A stretch of 64,000 nt of DNA from Hydrangea macrophylla. Its lineage: Eukaryota; Streptophyta; Magnoliopsida; Cornales; Hydrangeaceae. The notes beneath the pieces were generated by a model, which had not been told where the DNA came from, did not search any database, and saw only the letters and a list, made by a program, of their open reading frames with translations. Location: contig CM066994.1 of the NCBI GenBank assembly GCA_033977485.1, positions 45,843,155 to 45,907,154 on the forward strand, read 5' to 3'. The translations under genes and the position numbers were made by a program. The stretch's first letter is position 1. Every line of letters starts with the position of its first letter. Below are positions 54,964 to 64,000 of this stretch, piece by piece.

Positions 54964-56607
54964 ATGCCGCCAAAAAAGGGTAAGAAAACCGCCGATTCAA
55001 CTGGTCAGGAGGACCTGCAGATCGAGCCACGGGCTACCTCCATGACCACTGAAGAGGTCACGGCGGCGCTGAAGCAACTCTTGGAGGGCCAACTCCGGAC
55101 ACAACAGCAGATAGAGGCGCTTATGGCCTAACACGAGAAGCGCCCTTCGCCGGAAAAGCAGCCTGAAAAGAGCGTTCCTGGCCGAAGGCCCGCTCGGACA
55201 CGCGGAGATGCCCGGTCTGCTCCGGTGTCCCCACCAGATCGAGAACGCCGTGCAGAGGGAGAACATAGCCAGGCCACTAAGCGCTCGCAAAAAGGACCTC
55301 GGTACATTCCTCGCCGAGCGCTCCGAGTGGAGGACGCCAGAATCATCATTGACCGGCGGCGAGCTGCAAGGGGAGAAGCGTCCGGACGGAAAGCCCGGGA
55401 GTCAGCCGATGACCCACCCGTCCTGAGCCGGGGGGATCTCAGGCACAGGCTATCCCGAACCCACAGCCGAGTGCTATCCCCGAGGTCGACGCACTTTGAG
55501 GATGAGGCCTCATCGTCTGACCCCACCTACCACTCGGACACAGAAAGGAGAACTGGGCGTAATGACGTCAAAGCCCAGGTCGAGGAGCTGCAGCAGCAGA
55601 TCGAGAGGCTGAACCACAAGTCCGGTCACAACCTCACAAATACAGAAACAGAATCGCCCTATACCACCCGGGTGACACAATTTCCAATTCCGCAGAAGTT
55701 CAAACCCCTTCATCTTAGCTCATACGACGGCACGGGGAGTCCGGTAGACCACATCCGTACCTATAAGGCGCAGATGGCACTGGTCACTACGATAGATGAG
55801 CTGCTGTGCCTGGCCTTCCCCAGTACTCTAAAGGGATCAGTCGCGCACTAGTTTCATGCCTTGAAGCCCCGGACGGTTGACAACTTCAAAGCCCTCGGCA
55901 AGCTCTTCATCATCTAGTTTGTGGGGATGCTCGACCGATCACAACCAGACACACAGCTGCTAGCTGTCAAGCAGCGCAAGGGGGGATCCTTGAGGGAGTA
56001 TGTGGATCGTTTCAACCAGCAGAGACTCCTGATCCGCAACCTCAACGAGACGGCCGCAATCATGGCCTTCTGTTCGGGAGTCTAACACACCAAGGTGGCC
56101 ACGTCGTTCCATCGCGACCGACCGGCAACCCTGGTGGAGCTCTCGGAAAGAGTTGAAAATTATATAGATACCGAGGAGTTCTTGAAAGCGAAACGCGCTA
56201 GCCAGGCGGGAGATGAATCCCCGAAGGCCAAGCACAAGCGCGAGGGATCCGAGAAGGGTCCAGGAAAGAAGCCGAAGAAGGACCAGAGAGATGCTAGGGG
56301 CCAGCCCCCAACAGCTTTCATACCCCTTTCCCGGCCTATACATGAGGTGATGGCCGCCGCAGAGGCACAGAGGTTGCTTCCGCAGCCAGCCAAACTCAGA
56401 GCCCCGCCCGATAAGAGAAACCGGGATTAGTTTTGCCGTTACCACAGGGATTACGGCCATGAAATGGAGGATTGCTTCAAATTGAAGATAGCAATCGAGA
56501 AGCTGATCGAGTAGGGACATCTTGCCGAGTTTGTCACAGCAGACAGACGGCCCCGGCAGGATGCCTAAGCTCCCGGTTAGCCCCTGCCACCACTTGGTCT
56601 CATCCAC
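54964..56607 (+). pseudogene. Gypsy gag with eight in-frame stops
   Basis: One frame from MPPKKGKK at 54964 through gag to the protease. Order: an acidic/glutamine-rich N-terminus; a basic, arginine-rich stretch (55200-55440); a predicted coiled coil near VKAQVEELQQQIERLNHK; the gag core (TQFPIPQKFKPLHLSSYDG, YKAQMALVTTIDELLCLAFP, TVDNFKALGKLF, GGSLREYVDRFNQQ, ATSFHRDRPATLVELSERVE); a lysine-rich linker; and a zinc-binding tail FCRYHRDYGHEMEDC of the CxxHxxxxHxxxxC kind. Stops at 55129, 55849, 55915, 56083, 56428, 56512, 56566 and 56578 do not shift the frame. Gag would form the particle; this copy cannot be translated whole. Confidence 0.92.
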
Positions 56608-57130
56608 GTGATCTCAGGAGGGACGTCTGGCGGAGGCGATTCACAGTCGGCCAGGAAGAGGCATGCCCGGGTGTCCCGAGCGGACGTCTGGCAGGTCCAA
56701 TCCACCGACTCCTTCACAACCGACGTCTTAACATTCACGTCCGATGACTTACAGGGTATCCACTGCCCCCATGATGACCCGCTAGTAGTAACACTTTCCA
56801 TAGCCAACTACATGGTCCAGAGCGTGCTAGTGGATACGGGCAGTTCATCCGACATCATGTTTACCACGGCATTCGATCAACTTGGGATAACCAGGATCGG
56901 CTCCGGCCGGTCGCTACTCCCCTGGTTGGATTCAATGGGTCCAGCACACAACCGCTTGGCACCATCGAGCTCCCAGTTCTCATGGGAACCTACCCACAGC
57001 AGGTTTTCGTGCTGACTAATTTTGTGATAGTGGAGGCCCCGTCGGCCTACAACGTCATCCTCGGAAGGCCGACCCTCAACAGGGCCCGAGCAGTTGTCTC
57101 CACATACAGCTTAACCATGAAATTCCCAAC
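56608..57130 (+). pseudogene. Gypsy aspartic protease with a one-base frameshift
   Basis: HCPHDDPLVVTLSIANYMVQ, then VLVDTGSSSDIMF with DTG at 56832-56840. The frame breaks near 56893-56897: the intact relative at 35530 reads RDRIRSVATPLVGFNG, whereas here a base is missing and the frame runs into RIGSGRSLLPW. The downstream frame starting before 56982 restores MGTYPQQVFVLTNFVIVEAP. It would cut the polyprotein; the break prevents a complete enzyme. Confidence 0.88.
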
Positions 57131-58320
57131 TCCCCAGGGACCTGGATGTTTGCGAGGAGACCAGACCACTGCTCGGAGCTGTTATGTTAACTCGTTACGC
57201 TGGGGGGCGATCGCAGAAACGTTAAACGTCCAAGAAATGGACCCCCGGGATCAGAGAGACGTGATAGGACCAATAGAGGAGCTGGAGCAAGTTGCGCTGG
57301 ATCCTGAACACCCAGGCCGCACGGTCAACCTAAGAGCAGTGCTGGAGCCCGCCTTGAAGGAAAAGTTGACCCAGTTCCTGAGACAAAACCAGGACATTTT
57401 TGCTTGGAGTCATGAGGACATGCCCAGGATTGATCCCCGGGTAATGTCCCATCGTCTCAACGTCAGCCCGGATTGCCGCCTAGTGAAGCAGAAGCGAAGG
57501 GGCATGGCCCCCGAGAGACAAAAAGCAGTGAGCGAAGAAGTCGAGAAGCTCCTAAAGGCGAACTCTATCCGGGAGGTTCACTATCCTGATTGGTTGGCCA
57601 ATGTTGTCCTGGTCAAAAAAAGCAACGGGAAGTGGAGAATGTGCGTAGACTTCACCGACCTCAACAAGGCCTACCCCAAGGACTGCTATCCGTTGCCTAG
57701 GATAGACCTCCTTGTCGACTAAACAACTGGCCACTCACTCCTCTCATTCATGGACGCTTACTCGGGGTACAATCAGATCAGCATGTACCCCGGTGACGAA
57801 GAGAAGACAGCGTTCATCACCGACTAGGGCACGTATTGTTACAAAGTCATGCCGTTCGGCCTCAAGAATGCCGGGGATACCTACCAGCGACTGGTCAATT
57901 TCATGTTCAAAGACCTCATCGGAAAATCCATGGAAGTATACGTGGACGATCTCCTGGTCAAAAGCCGGGACGAGCCCGACCACCTTGAACATCTGGCCGG
58001 GGCCTTCAGCATTTTGAGAAGGTTTAAGATGAGGTTGAACCCGGCCAAATGCACCTTTGGTGTCTCATCCAGTAAGTTCCTCGGTCATCTAGTTACCAGA
58101 CGAGGAATAGAAGCAAACCCCGGTAAAATCAAAGCTATCATCAACATGCGGTCACCCAAATCAACAAAGGAAGTTCAAAGCCTAGCCGGACGGGTGGCAG
58201 CACTGAACAGATTCGTGTCCCGAGCTACTGACCGGTGCCTGCCGTTCTTCAAAATCCTCCACAAAGCGTTCCAATGGTCAGAAGAGTGTGAGGAGGCATT
58301 CCAGGAACTCAAGAAATATT
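57131..58320 (+). pseudogene. Gypsy reverse transcriptase
   Basis: Same frame as the rest of pol. A spacer (57131-57390) leads into DIFAWSHEDMPRIDP and HRLNVSP; RT motifs are EVEKLLKANSIREVHYPDW, NGKWRMCVDFTDLNKAYPKD, SLLSFMDAYSGYNQI, MPFGLKNAGDTYQRLVN, VYVDDLLVKS (YVDD 57939-57950) and FKMRLNPAKCTFGV with FLGHLVTRRGIE. Stops TAA at 57720 and TAG at 57825. All catalytic aspartates are kept. Confidence 0.93.
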
Positions 58321-58780
58321 TGGCCTCTTCTCCTCTACTATCAACACCCGCACCCGGAGAGGAATTGTTCCTGTACTTGGCGGTGTCACAGTCGGCGTTT
58401 AGCTCGGCTCTTATTCGGGAAGAGCACGGGATATAGTTCCTAGTGTACTACACCAGCCGGGCATTGCAGGGCGCGGAAAGCCGATACTCCCGCATCGAGA
58501 AACTGGCCTTCGCCCTCATCACCTCAGCTCGAAGGCTCCGCCCGTACTTCCAGGCCCATGCCATTGTAGTCCTGACCGATCAGCCTCTCCGCAGAACTCT
58601 CTCTCGGCCAGACACATCCGGGAGGCTCGTCAAGTGGGCTTTAGAACTGGAAGAGTTTGAAGTAACTTACCATCCCCGGACGGCAATCAAGGGACAGGCC
58701 ATCGCAGATTTTCTGGTCGAGTTTACGTATCCAGAAGACCCGGTCGAAGAACCCGAGCCTCTGGCCTTACCGCCCGGATT
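58321..58780 (+). pseudogene. Gypsy RNase H (first)
   Basis: ELFLYLAVSQSAFSSALIRE, then TAG at 58434-58436, then FLVYYTSRALQGAESRYSRI with EKLAFALITSARRLRPYF and LTDQPLRRTL. This degenerate RNase H adjoins RT in gypsy elements; the first acidic residue of the usual D..D set appears as A or S here, as common in Tat elements. Confidence 0.85.
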
Positions 58781-59190
58781 GCACTCCGACATCCCAACCT
58801 GGGTACTACATGTCGATGGCTCTTCTAACCAGCAAGGTAGTGGGGCTGGGATCATCCTGACTACCCCCGACGGCATCCAGCTCGAATATGCTTTAAGGTT
58901 TGGGTTTCGTGCCTCCAACAACGAGGCCGAGTACGAAGCTCTGTTGGTCGGGTTACAGTTAGCCATCTCAATGAGTGCGCAACAGGTCCAGGGCTACAGT
59001 GACTCCCAGCTCGTGGTCAATCAGGTAAACCAAGAATACGAAGCACGGGAAGACAGCATGGTCGCCTACTTGGCCCTCGTCCGGGCAATTTCCAAATAGC
59101 TCAGAGGATTCTCCATCACTCAGATACCTAGAGAAGAAAACACCAGAGCTGTTCGGCTGGCTCGCCTCGCCTCGTCATCTGAGTCAGACT
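58781..59190 (+). pseudogene. Second, plant/archaeal-type RNase H
   Basis: WVLHVDGSSNQQGSGAGIIL, NNEAEYEALLVGLQLAISM and YSDSQLVVNQVNQEYEA give the D..E..D triad of a separate, intact-looking RNase H domain. Its presence after the first RNase H is the trait that places the element in the Tat clade. TAG at 59097-59099 lies just after the last motif. It would remove the RNA template during cDNA synthesis. Confidence 0.9.
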
Positions 59191-60515
59191 TGCCCGGGAT
59201 AAGGATACAATTCCTACCCGAGCCAAGTGTGATCAACTCAGAGGGTATGGAAGTCGACCCGGTCACTTCGGGACCTAGTTGGATGGATCCACTCATGACA
59301 TTCTTGACAACAGGAAGGCTACCGGACGACAAAGAGGAAGCAAGGCGGGTCAGGTACCGGGCGGCACGATACCACATTCTCGACGGTGTCCTCTACAAGA
59401 GGGGATTCACTATCTCGTACCTCCGCTGCGTTCATCCTACGCAGGTTCAAGCAATACTGTTCGAAATTCATGAAGGTGTGTGCGGGAACCACGTAGGAGG
59501 TCGGGCACTTTCCAGAAAGGCCCTACTACAAGGTTACTATTGGCCAACCATGGCCTGAGATTCTCAGGAGTATGTTCGAAGATGTGATAAGTGCCAGCGG
59601 TACTCTCCCATGATCAACCGACCGGGGGAGCTCCAAACACCGTTCCACAGTTCCTGGCCATTTGCCCAGTGGGGAATTGACATATTCGGTCCCTTACCGA
59701 CAGGAAAAGGGCAAGTTAGGTTTGCTGTGATAGCTATCGACTACTTCACCAAGTGGGCGGAGGCCGAACCCTTGGCAACGATAACCGAGAAGAAAATGGA
59801 AAGATTTGTGGAAAGAAATATCCTCAGCAGGTTCGGTATCCCACGAGTCCTGATCAGCGATAATGGAAGGCAATTTGACACGCCCATCTTCAGACAGTTC
59901 TGCTTGGGCTATGGGATACTAAATCATTATTCTTCTCCCGAGCATCCACAAGCCAATGGTCAGGCCGAGGTAACCAACCGCACAATCTTGTAGTCGAGTA
60001 AGACAAGGCTTGAAGGCGCCAAAGGCCTGTGGGCTGAAGAACTGTCGACCCTCCTGTGGGCCTACCGCACTACCCCCCGAACGGCTACAGGCGAAACCCC
60101 GTTTTCCTTAACATATGGTTTTGAGGCAGTAGTCCCCACAGAGCTCGGGCTGCCCACATACCGGGTGGTTACCTTCAATGACCCAGATAATGAAGAAGCC
60201 CTCAGGACAGAACTCGACCTGGTGGAAGAAAAAAGAGACCAGGCCTATCTCAAGGTGGCAGCTTACAAACAAAGGGTCTCGCGGTATTACAATAGCAAGG
60301 TAAAGCACCGTAGCTTTCAAGTTGGAGACCTCGTCCTCAAGGCTGTGAACCAGTCTACCCGAATCCCAAGCTACGGGAAGTTAGGGGCGAACTGGGAAGG
60401 CCCATATAAAATAATTCGGGTTAACCGACCGGGAACGTACTGGTTACAAAGCATGGACGGGCATGATCTCACCCATCCTTGGAACGTGGAACACCTCCGC
60501 AAGTATTATCAGTAG
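59191..60515 (+). pseudogene. Gypsy integrase
   Basis: A spacer with PEPSVINSEG is followed by the zinc domain HEGVCGNHVGGRALSRKALL and CDKCQRYSP (HHCC pattern, TGA at 59556 in between). The catalytic core has WGIDIFGPLPTGKGQ, LISDNGRQFDTPIFRQF and SSPEHPQANGQAEVTNRTIL (D, D, E present), then TAG at 59991. The GPY-like C-terminus RSFQVGDLVLKAV and LGANWEGPYKI ends with HLRKYYQ and a stop at 60513. Frame is continuous with protease and RT from 56982. Confidence 0.93.
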
Positions 60516-60654
60516 TGTCGGACCACGGGAGTTTAGTATTGTAGGCAGAATTCTTTCTTATAGCTCTGATTGGACAATCGACATTGTTTAGTATTTTTCA
60601 AATAAAGTTAAATGGTTCTACTTCGGAAATTTACCCCTGTCAGTACACCATGCA
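60516..60654 (+). other. Short 3' untranslated link
   Basis: AT-richer stretch after the integrase stop with AATAAA at about 60600; nothing else seen. Confidence 0.4.
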
Positions 60655-60838
60655 ATGCACAAAAGACCCCGGGCCTAACCCCGAGGCATAAAAGACCACG
60701 GGCCTAACCCCGAGGCACAAAAAGACCTCGGGCCTAACCCCGAGGCACAAAAGACTCTGGCCTAACCCCGAGGCACAAAAGACCTCGGGCCTAACCCCAA
60801 GGCACAAAAAGACCTCGGGCTCCAAACCCAGGCATTAA
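60655..60838. repeat. 31-bp hairpin minisatellite
   Basis: About six units of AAAAGACCTCGGGCCTAACC plus CCGAGGCAC. CCTCGGGCCTAACCCCGAGG folds as a 7-bp stem with a 6-base loop; the last units are decayed. Confidence 0.88.
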
Positions 60839-60847
60839 AGGACCCTG

Positions 60848-61063
60848 CAACCACCCATGTTCCAGGTCGGTTTCCTAAGGTCGCCACTCTGCACGCCCCG
60901 CCTTCACGAGACGGTCGGGGACAAGAGGATACTAGACCTAAAATAGGAAATTAACTAAAGTTTCTCCTAGGTCCAGCCGACGACGGGGCCGAATCCCTAG
61001 GTGGCCGACGATGGCAAGCTTCAAATGCCCCTACAACCACCCATGTTCCAGGTCGGTTTCCTA
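60848..61063. repeat. 30-bp direct repeat pair
   Basis: CAACCACCCATGTTCCAGGT plus CGGTTTCCTA at 60848-60877 and again at 61034-61063 with no change, 186 bp apart. Confidence 0.85.
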
Positions 61064-61132
61064 CGGCCACTTACTCCGATACTCCCGTACTCCCGCCTTA
61101 GCAAAATGCTTGGGGGGCAGGGGAATAAGGGA

Positions 61133-61757
61133 AATACTGAGGCCAAAACAGGGAATTATACCATTCGACTAGGTGTTCTGTTGGTTACGGTCCTAAAGCA
61201 TTTGCTAAGACAAGTGTTAGGTCGGCCAGAACCCTACGGATACTAGCAAGTTTGACTAGGTGTTCTGTTGGTTACGGTCCTAAAGCATTTGCTAAGGCAG
61301 GTGTTAGGTCGGCCAAAAGCCTACGGATACTAGCAAGTGTTAAGATGAGGCCAAAACAGGTAATTACACCATTCGACTAGGTGTTCTGTTGCTTACGGTC
61401 CTAAAGCATTTGCTAAGGCAGGTGTTAGGTCGGCCAGAACCCTACGGATACTAGCAAGTTTGACTAGGTGTTCTATTGGTTACGGTCCTAAAGCATTTGC
61501 TAAGGCAGGTGTTAGGTCGGCCAAAACCCTACGGATACTAGCAAGTGTTAAGATGAGGCCAAAATAGGGAATTACACCATTCGACTAGGTGTTCTGTTGG
61601 TTACGGTCCTAAAGCATTTGTTAAGGCAGGTGTTAGGTCGGCCAGAACCCTACGGATACTAGTAAGTTCGACTAGGTGTTCTGTTGGTTACGGTCCTAAA
61701 GCATTTGCTAAGGCAGGTGTTAGGTCGGCCAAAACCCTACGGATACTAGCAAGTGTA
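61133..61757. repeat. Higher-order tandem repeat (208 bp, three copies)
   Basis: The TTCGACTAGGTGTTCTGTTG unit starts at 61164, 61251, 61372, 61459, 61580 and 61667, so spacings alternate 87, 121, 87, 121, 87. Each 208-bp block is two 87-bp units plus a 34-bp GAGGCCAAAACAGGGAATTA-type spacer. Copies are nearly identical, which implies recent amplification or homogenisation. Confidence 0.93.
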
Positions 61758-61993
61758 AAGGCATAGTACAAAAAATAACAAAGTTAATGGAAGGGAAGAA
61801 TGACCTCAAGGGCCTTTTCATTAATTGAAGAAAGTGTACAAAGCCTGGGGGGTAGTTGTAGTAGCCTCCCCAAAATAAAAAACTACAAGCAATGAATTAA
61901 AAAAAAGCATAACAAGGCAAGACCGGAGACTCAGTCTTCCACATTGACTATGTCCTCGGTCTCCCCAGTCTGCTCCCTTGGTACGGCAGGCCC
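61758..61993. other. Link between repeat array and antisense gene
   Basis: Non-coding; includes A-rich runs (61877-61910) that could be the 3' end of the antisense transcript. Confidence 0.4.
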
Positions 61994-64000
61994 CTAGGTC
62001 CCCAAGTCTCCCCCCGGGACGAGTTCAGCAGCCTCAGCAGTGGCCGCAGGATCTTCACCGACCACAGGAGCTTCACCGGCTATAGGATCTTCACCGACAT
62101 CCCAGTAATCCGAGTCAATCCCCTCGTAGGCCAAAAGGACCCATTCGGGGTGATCCCGGGCTACCCGCCGCTTCAGATCGTCATAACCTTGGAAGAAGCC
62201 GTCATCAAACGCGCCCTCCAAGGCCCCTGCAGCAAGTGTCTCGGCCGCCGCCTTCGCCCGGGCCTCAGCTGCCGCTGTGAGGGCCCGAGAAACCTCCAAT
62301 TCAGCCAAAGCAGCCGCCAGATCTGCCTGAGCCGTACCCAAACTCAAGGCCAGTGACTTCGTCTTGCTCGTCTCGATGGCCAAGGCGGCTTTCGCTACCT
62401 GCAATTCTTTCTGCTCCTTCGAGAGGGCGGCTTCAGCGACGCTGACCCTCTCGGCCAGGGAAGACAGGAGGGACTCGGACCCCGCGGCCATACAGCCAAC
62501 CTGCGACGAGAGGATGGAAATTGGTTAGGCAAATAGAAGGGGTGTGGGTCAATATTTAACGGGAGACAGAACACTTACCAGATGGGAAAGACTATATAGC
62601 CACCCTTGGAAGTCCTGGGGAGATAGCCCGACGCATGCTTCCATTTGGCTCGGGATAAGGACGGACTTTAGCCTCTCTCGGACCTTACCAAGCCCACCCA
62701 TGGGAAGACCGGACGGAACATCAGCCCAGGGTGCGGGCTCCTCAACAGCCAACATTTGGGGAGCCGATGTCCCCACAGGGTCCGGACGGTTGACCGTCCC
62801 GTGGCGAATGCGTCTAAGCGGGCGCTCATCGCCCAGGGCCTTGATGGCTGGCCTCTTCCCCTGGGCGATTGCCATCTGAGTAGCAGCGGTGGCGGCGGCA
62901 GCAGTGTGAGAAATGATAAGGACAAGTGCTCCAAATTTCATTTGGGGGCCATTTCTGCAAAAAACAAGATCGCACGGTCAGAAGTGTGAGAAATGATAAG
63001 GACAAGTGCAGGGCTAACCCGTAAGGCAACCTGAGAACTCACCGGGGATGAGGGGTGAAAAGCTGGGGGCTGGAACGGGATCCTCAGGGGAATAGGTCTC
63101 GACGAAATCCCCTGTTCGGGACAACACGTTCCAAACACTGGTGGGCAGTTCTGCTAGGTCCCGGATCCTGTCCTGGCACGACTCAGGGATTTTGGGAGGT
63201 TCTGTGGAGTCAGCTGTGGGCAGAGGAATGAAAGCAGCCAGTAATCCACCGCGCTCCTAAAACCAAAAGAACGGACGAAGTCAGATGGGCGGTCTTACCC
63301 CTCAACTCCCCAGCCCAGGATGTCCTCAGCTGGATTCCCGGAGCCCTGTCGCAGAGGCGAAGGGTGGACACCTGGAAGAATTTTCCCTTCCACCCTTTAT
63401 TGTTGCTGGGGCAATTGTCAATAATTTTCCTACCCGGGCGGGCAGAAAACGAGAAAAACCCCACCTCTCGGTGCACAGAGAATGGTCGGTGGGCCCATAG
63501 AAACTCATGGAGGGTAAGCTCGTACCCAAACACCTGAGGCCACAGTTATATACACCCCATAAAAAATCTCCACCCATTGGGAGCCAGTTGCCCGAGAGCG
63601 ATATCGAGATAGATCAGGACATCCCGGGCAACAGGGTGAAGGTGTAGTCGGAGGCCCGCCATCATGGCGTCCTCGAACAGGGTGACGAACCCTGACTGAT
63701 AGAGATGCGCGCCGCCAGGGTTTACGGCTAGGGCGCAACCATCAGGAAGAGAATATCTTTCCCTGATCCGGAGAAGGTCTTGGGAACGCAATACAGAGAA
63801 AGTGGACTCGCAAGCGAACACTACGCGATCAGTCTCCTTGGGCAACTCGTCGCCCGAACCCCTCGAGACGGAGGCGATAGGGGCCTCTTGGGTAGACTCA
63901 CTTTCGGACAGGCGAGCGGGAATTCTGCACTCGCTCTGGTGATCGGTCAGGGACACAGGAAGCCGGTCCAGATTGATACCGAGAGATCCTGACCAATACC
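61994..64000 (-). pseudogene. Antisense spliced gene in the gypsy ('putative gypsy type transposon' family), 5' end outside
   Basis: Exons read on the minus strand: 64000-63299, 63256-63043, 62954-62579 and 62500-61994 (stop). Exon 1 has the family's PGGAHLYQSGFVTLFEDAMM and GLRLHLHPVARDVLIYLDIA with LAPNGWRFFMG blocks; a TAA at 63546-63548 interrupts, then VFGYELTLHEFLWAHRP and SARPGRKIIDNCPSNNKGWK continue in frame. Exon 2 is open (LAELPTSVWNVLSRTGDF). Exon 3 has QGKRPAIKALGDERPLRRIR; exon 4 is an alanine/glutamate coiled coil, then FFQGYDDLKRRVARDHPEW. Introns 63042-62955 and 62578-62501 have GT..AG ends and fitting lengths; the last joins ...SLSHL to VGCMAAG in phase. The exon 1-2 joint (only 42 bp, phase off) and a one-base loss near 62942 are defects. 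Function unknown; resembles PF04195-type proteins from memory. Confidence 0.75.

Larger units (their letters stand above)
54269..64000 (+). mobile_element. Tat-lineage Ty3/gypsy element (3' end outside window)
   Basis: LTR (54269-54897), primer site, gag, protease, RT, RNase H, second RNase H and integrase in gypsy order on the plus strand, followed by about 1.4 kb of tandem repeats and an antisense gene that continues to the window edge. A dual RNase H after RT and extra open frames downstream of integrase are known for the Tat clade. G+C content is clearly higher than in the surrounding DNA. Confidence 0.92.

Noticed and set aside
55128..55526. Minus-strand frames opposite gag and pol
   Set aside because: Shadows of GC-rich coding sequence; no family features, unlike the antisense gene at 61994-64000.
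60655..60838. CRISPR-like short repeats
   Set aside because: Units abut with no spacers; minisatellite inside a gypsy element.
62544..62989. Plus-strand frames over the antisense gene
   Set aside because: No recognisable motifs; minus-strand exons with splice sites explain the region.
63257..63298. 42-bp GT..AG intron between exons 1 and 2 of the antisense gene
   Set aside because: Shorter than normal plant introns and its removal does not restore the exon 2 frame; retained only as a damaged joint.
1..64000. Intact host protein gene or prokaryote-type defence system
   Set aside because: Every recognisable coding segment belongs to a transposable element or a captured fragment; nothing else with gene structure was found.

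Overview
The window looks like a transposable-element-rich, AT-rich stretch of a plant nuclear genome. The evidence is Ty1/copia and Ty3/gypsy (Tat-type) polyproteins, LTRs with TATA boxes, plant-type primer sites, hAT and Mutator-like inverted-repeat elements, long microsatellites, and a fragment of a plant UDP-glycosyltransferase. A eudicot is my guess; the species cannot be named from this. I see no intact host gene, no RNA gene and no bacterial feature. Every polyprotein carries stops or frameshifts.

Positions 1-30669 are mostly one very large, non-coding LTR element on the minus strand (LARD-like). Its 5' LTR is 27287-30669, its primer site (complementary to tRNA-Arg) is 27262-27281, its polypurine tract is 2837-2850, and its 3' LTR (1-2836) runs off the left edge. 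The interior has no gag-pol. It is made of tandem arrays (3271-3886, 15340-17135, 17205-17580) whose units each contain a short dyad, plus a second primer site and a strongly diverged LTR relic (24760-25955) created by an old tandem duplication. Nested in it are a copia element with target duplication AATCC (3892-15275), which itself carries a solo LTR of the LARD family in its 5' LTR (4894-8179, TSD CTCCT); a hAT-type MITE (20185-20736); and another solo LTR (21163-23947).

Positions 30670-41243 are a mosaic: a polyadenylated gypsy integrase scrap, nested MITEs, a truncated Tat-type gypsy (32241 to about 35760) split by a copia solo LTR, a second copy of the flanking DNA that preserves the empty site, and a long-terminal-inverted-repeat (Pack-MULE-like) element at 36416-40781. 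That element carries a fossil UGT fragment and is interrupted by another 3.2 kb LTR.

Positions 41244-50221 are a second copia element (TSD ATAAT), broken in RNase H by a truncated gypsy (LTR plus gag, 45658 to about 48540) and by an unassigned LTR-like kilobase with a GATC-palindrome array upstream of a TATA box. Positions 50222-54268 hold a hAT-like element (51204-52534), a probable MITE and otherwise unassigned AT-rich DNA.

Positions 54269-64000 are a Tat-lineage gypsy element on the plus strand: LTR, gag, protease, RT, RNase H, a second (plant/archaeal-type) RNase H, and integrase. All pol domains share one frame apart from in-frame stops, after one frameshift in the protease. Downstream lie a hairpin minisatellite, a higher-order repeat, and an antisense, intron-containing gene resembling the 'putative gypsy type transposon' family. 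The 3' LTR is beyond the window. The two most unusual objects are the LARD with its internal LTR/primer-site relic and hairpin arrays, and this spliced antisense gene.
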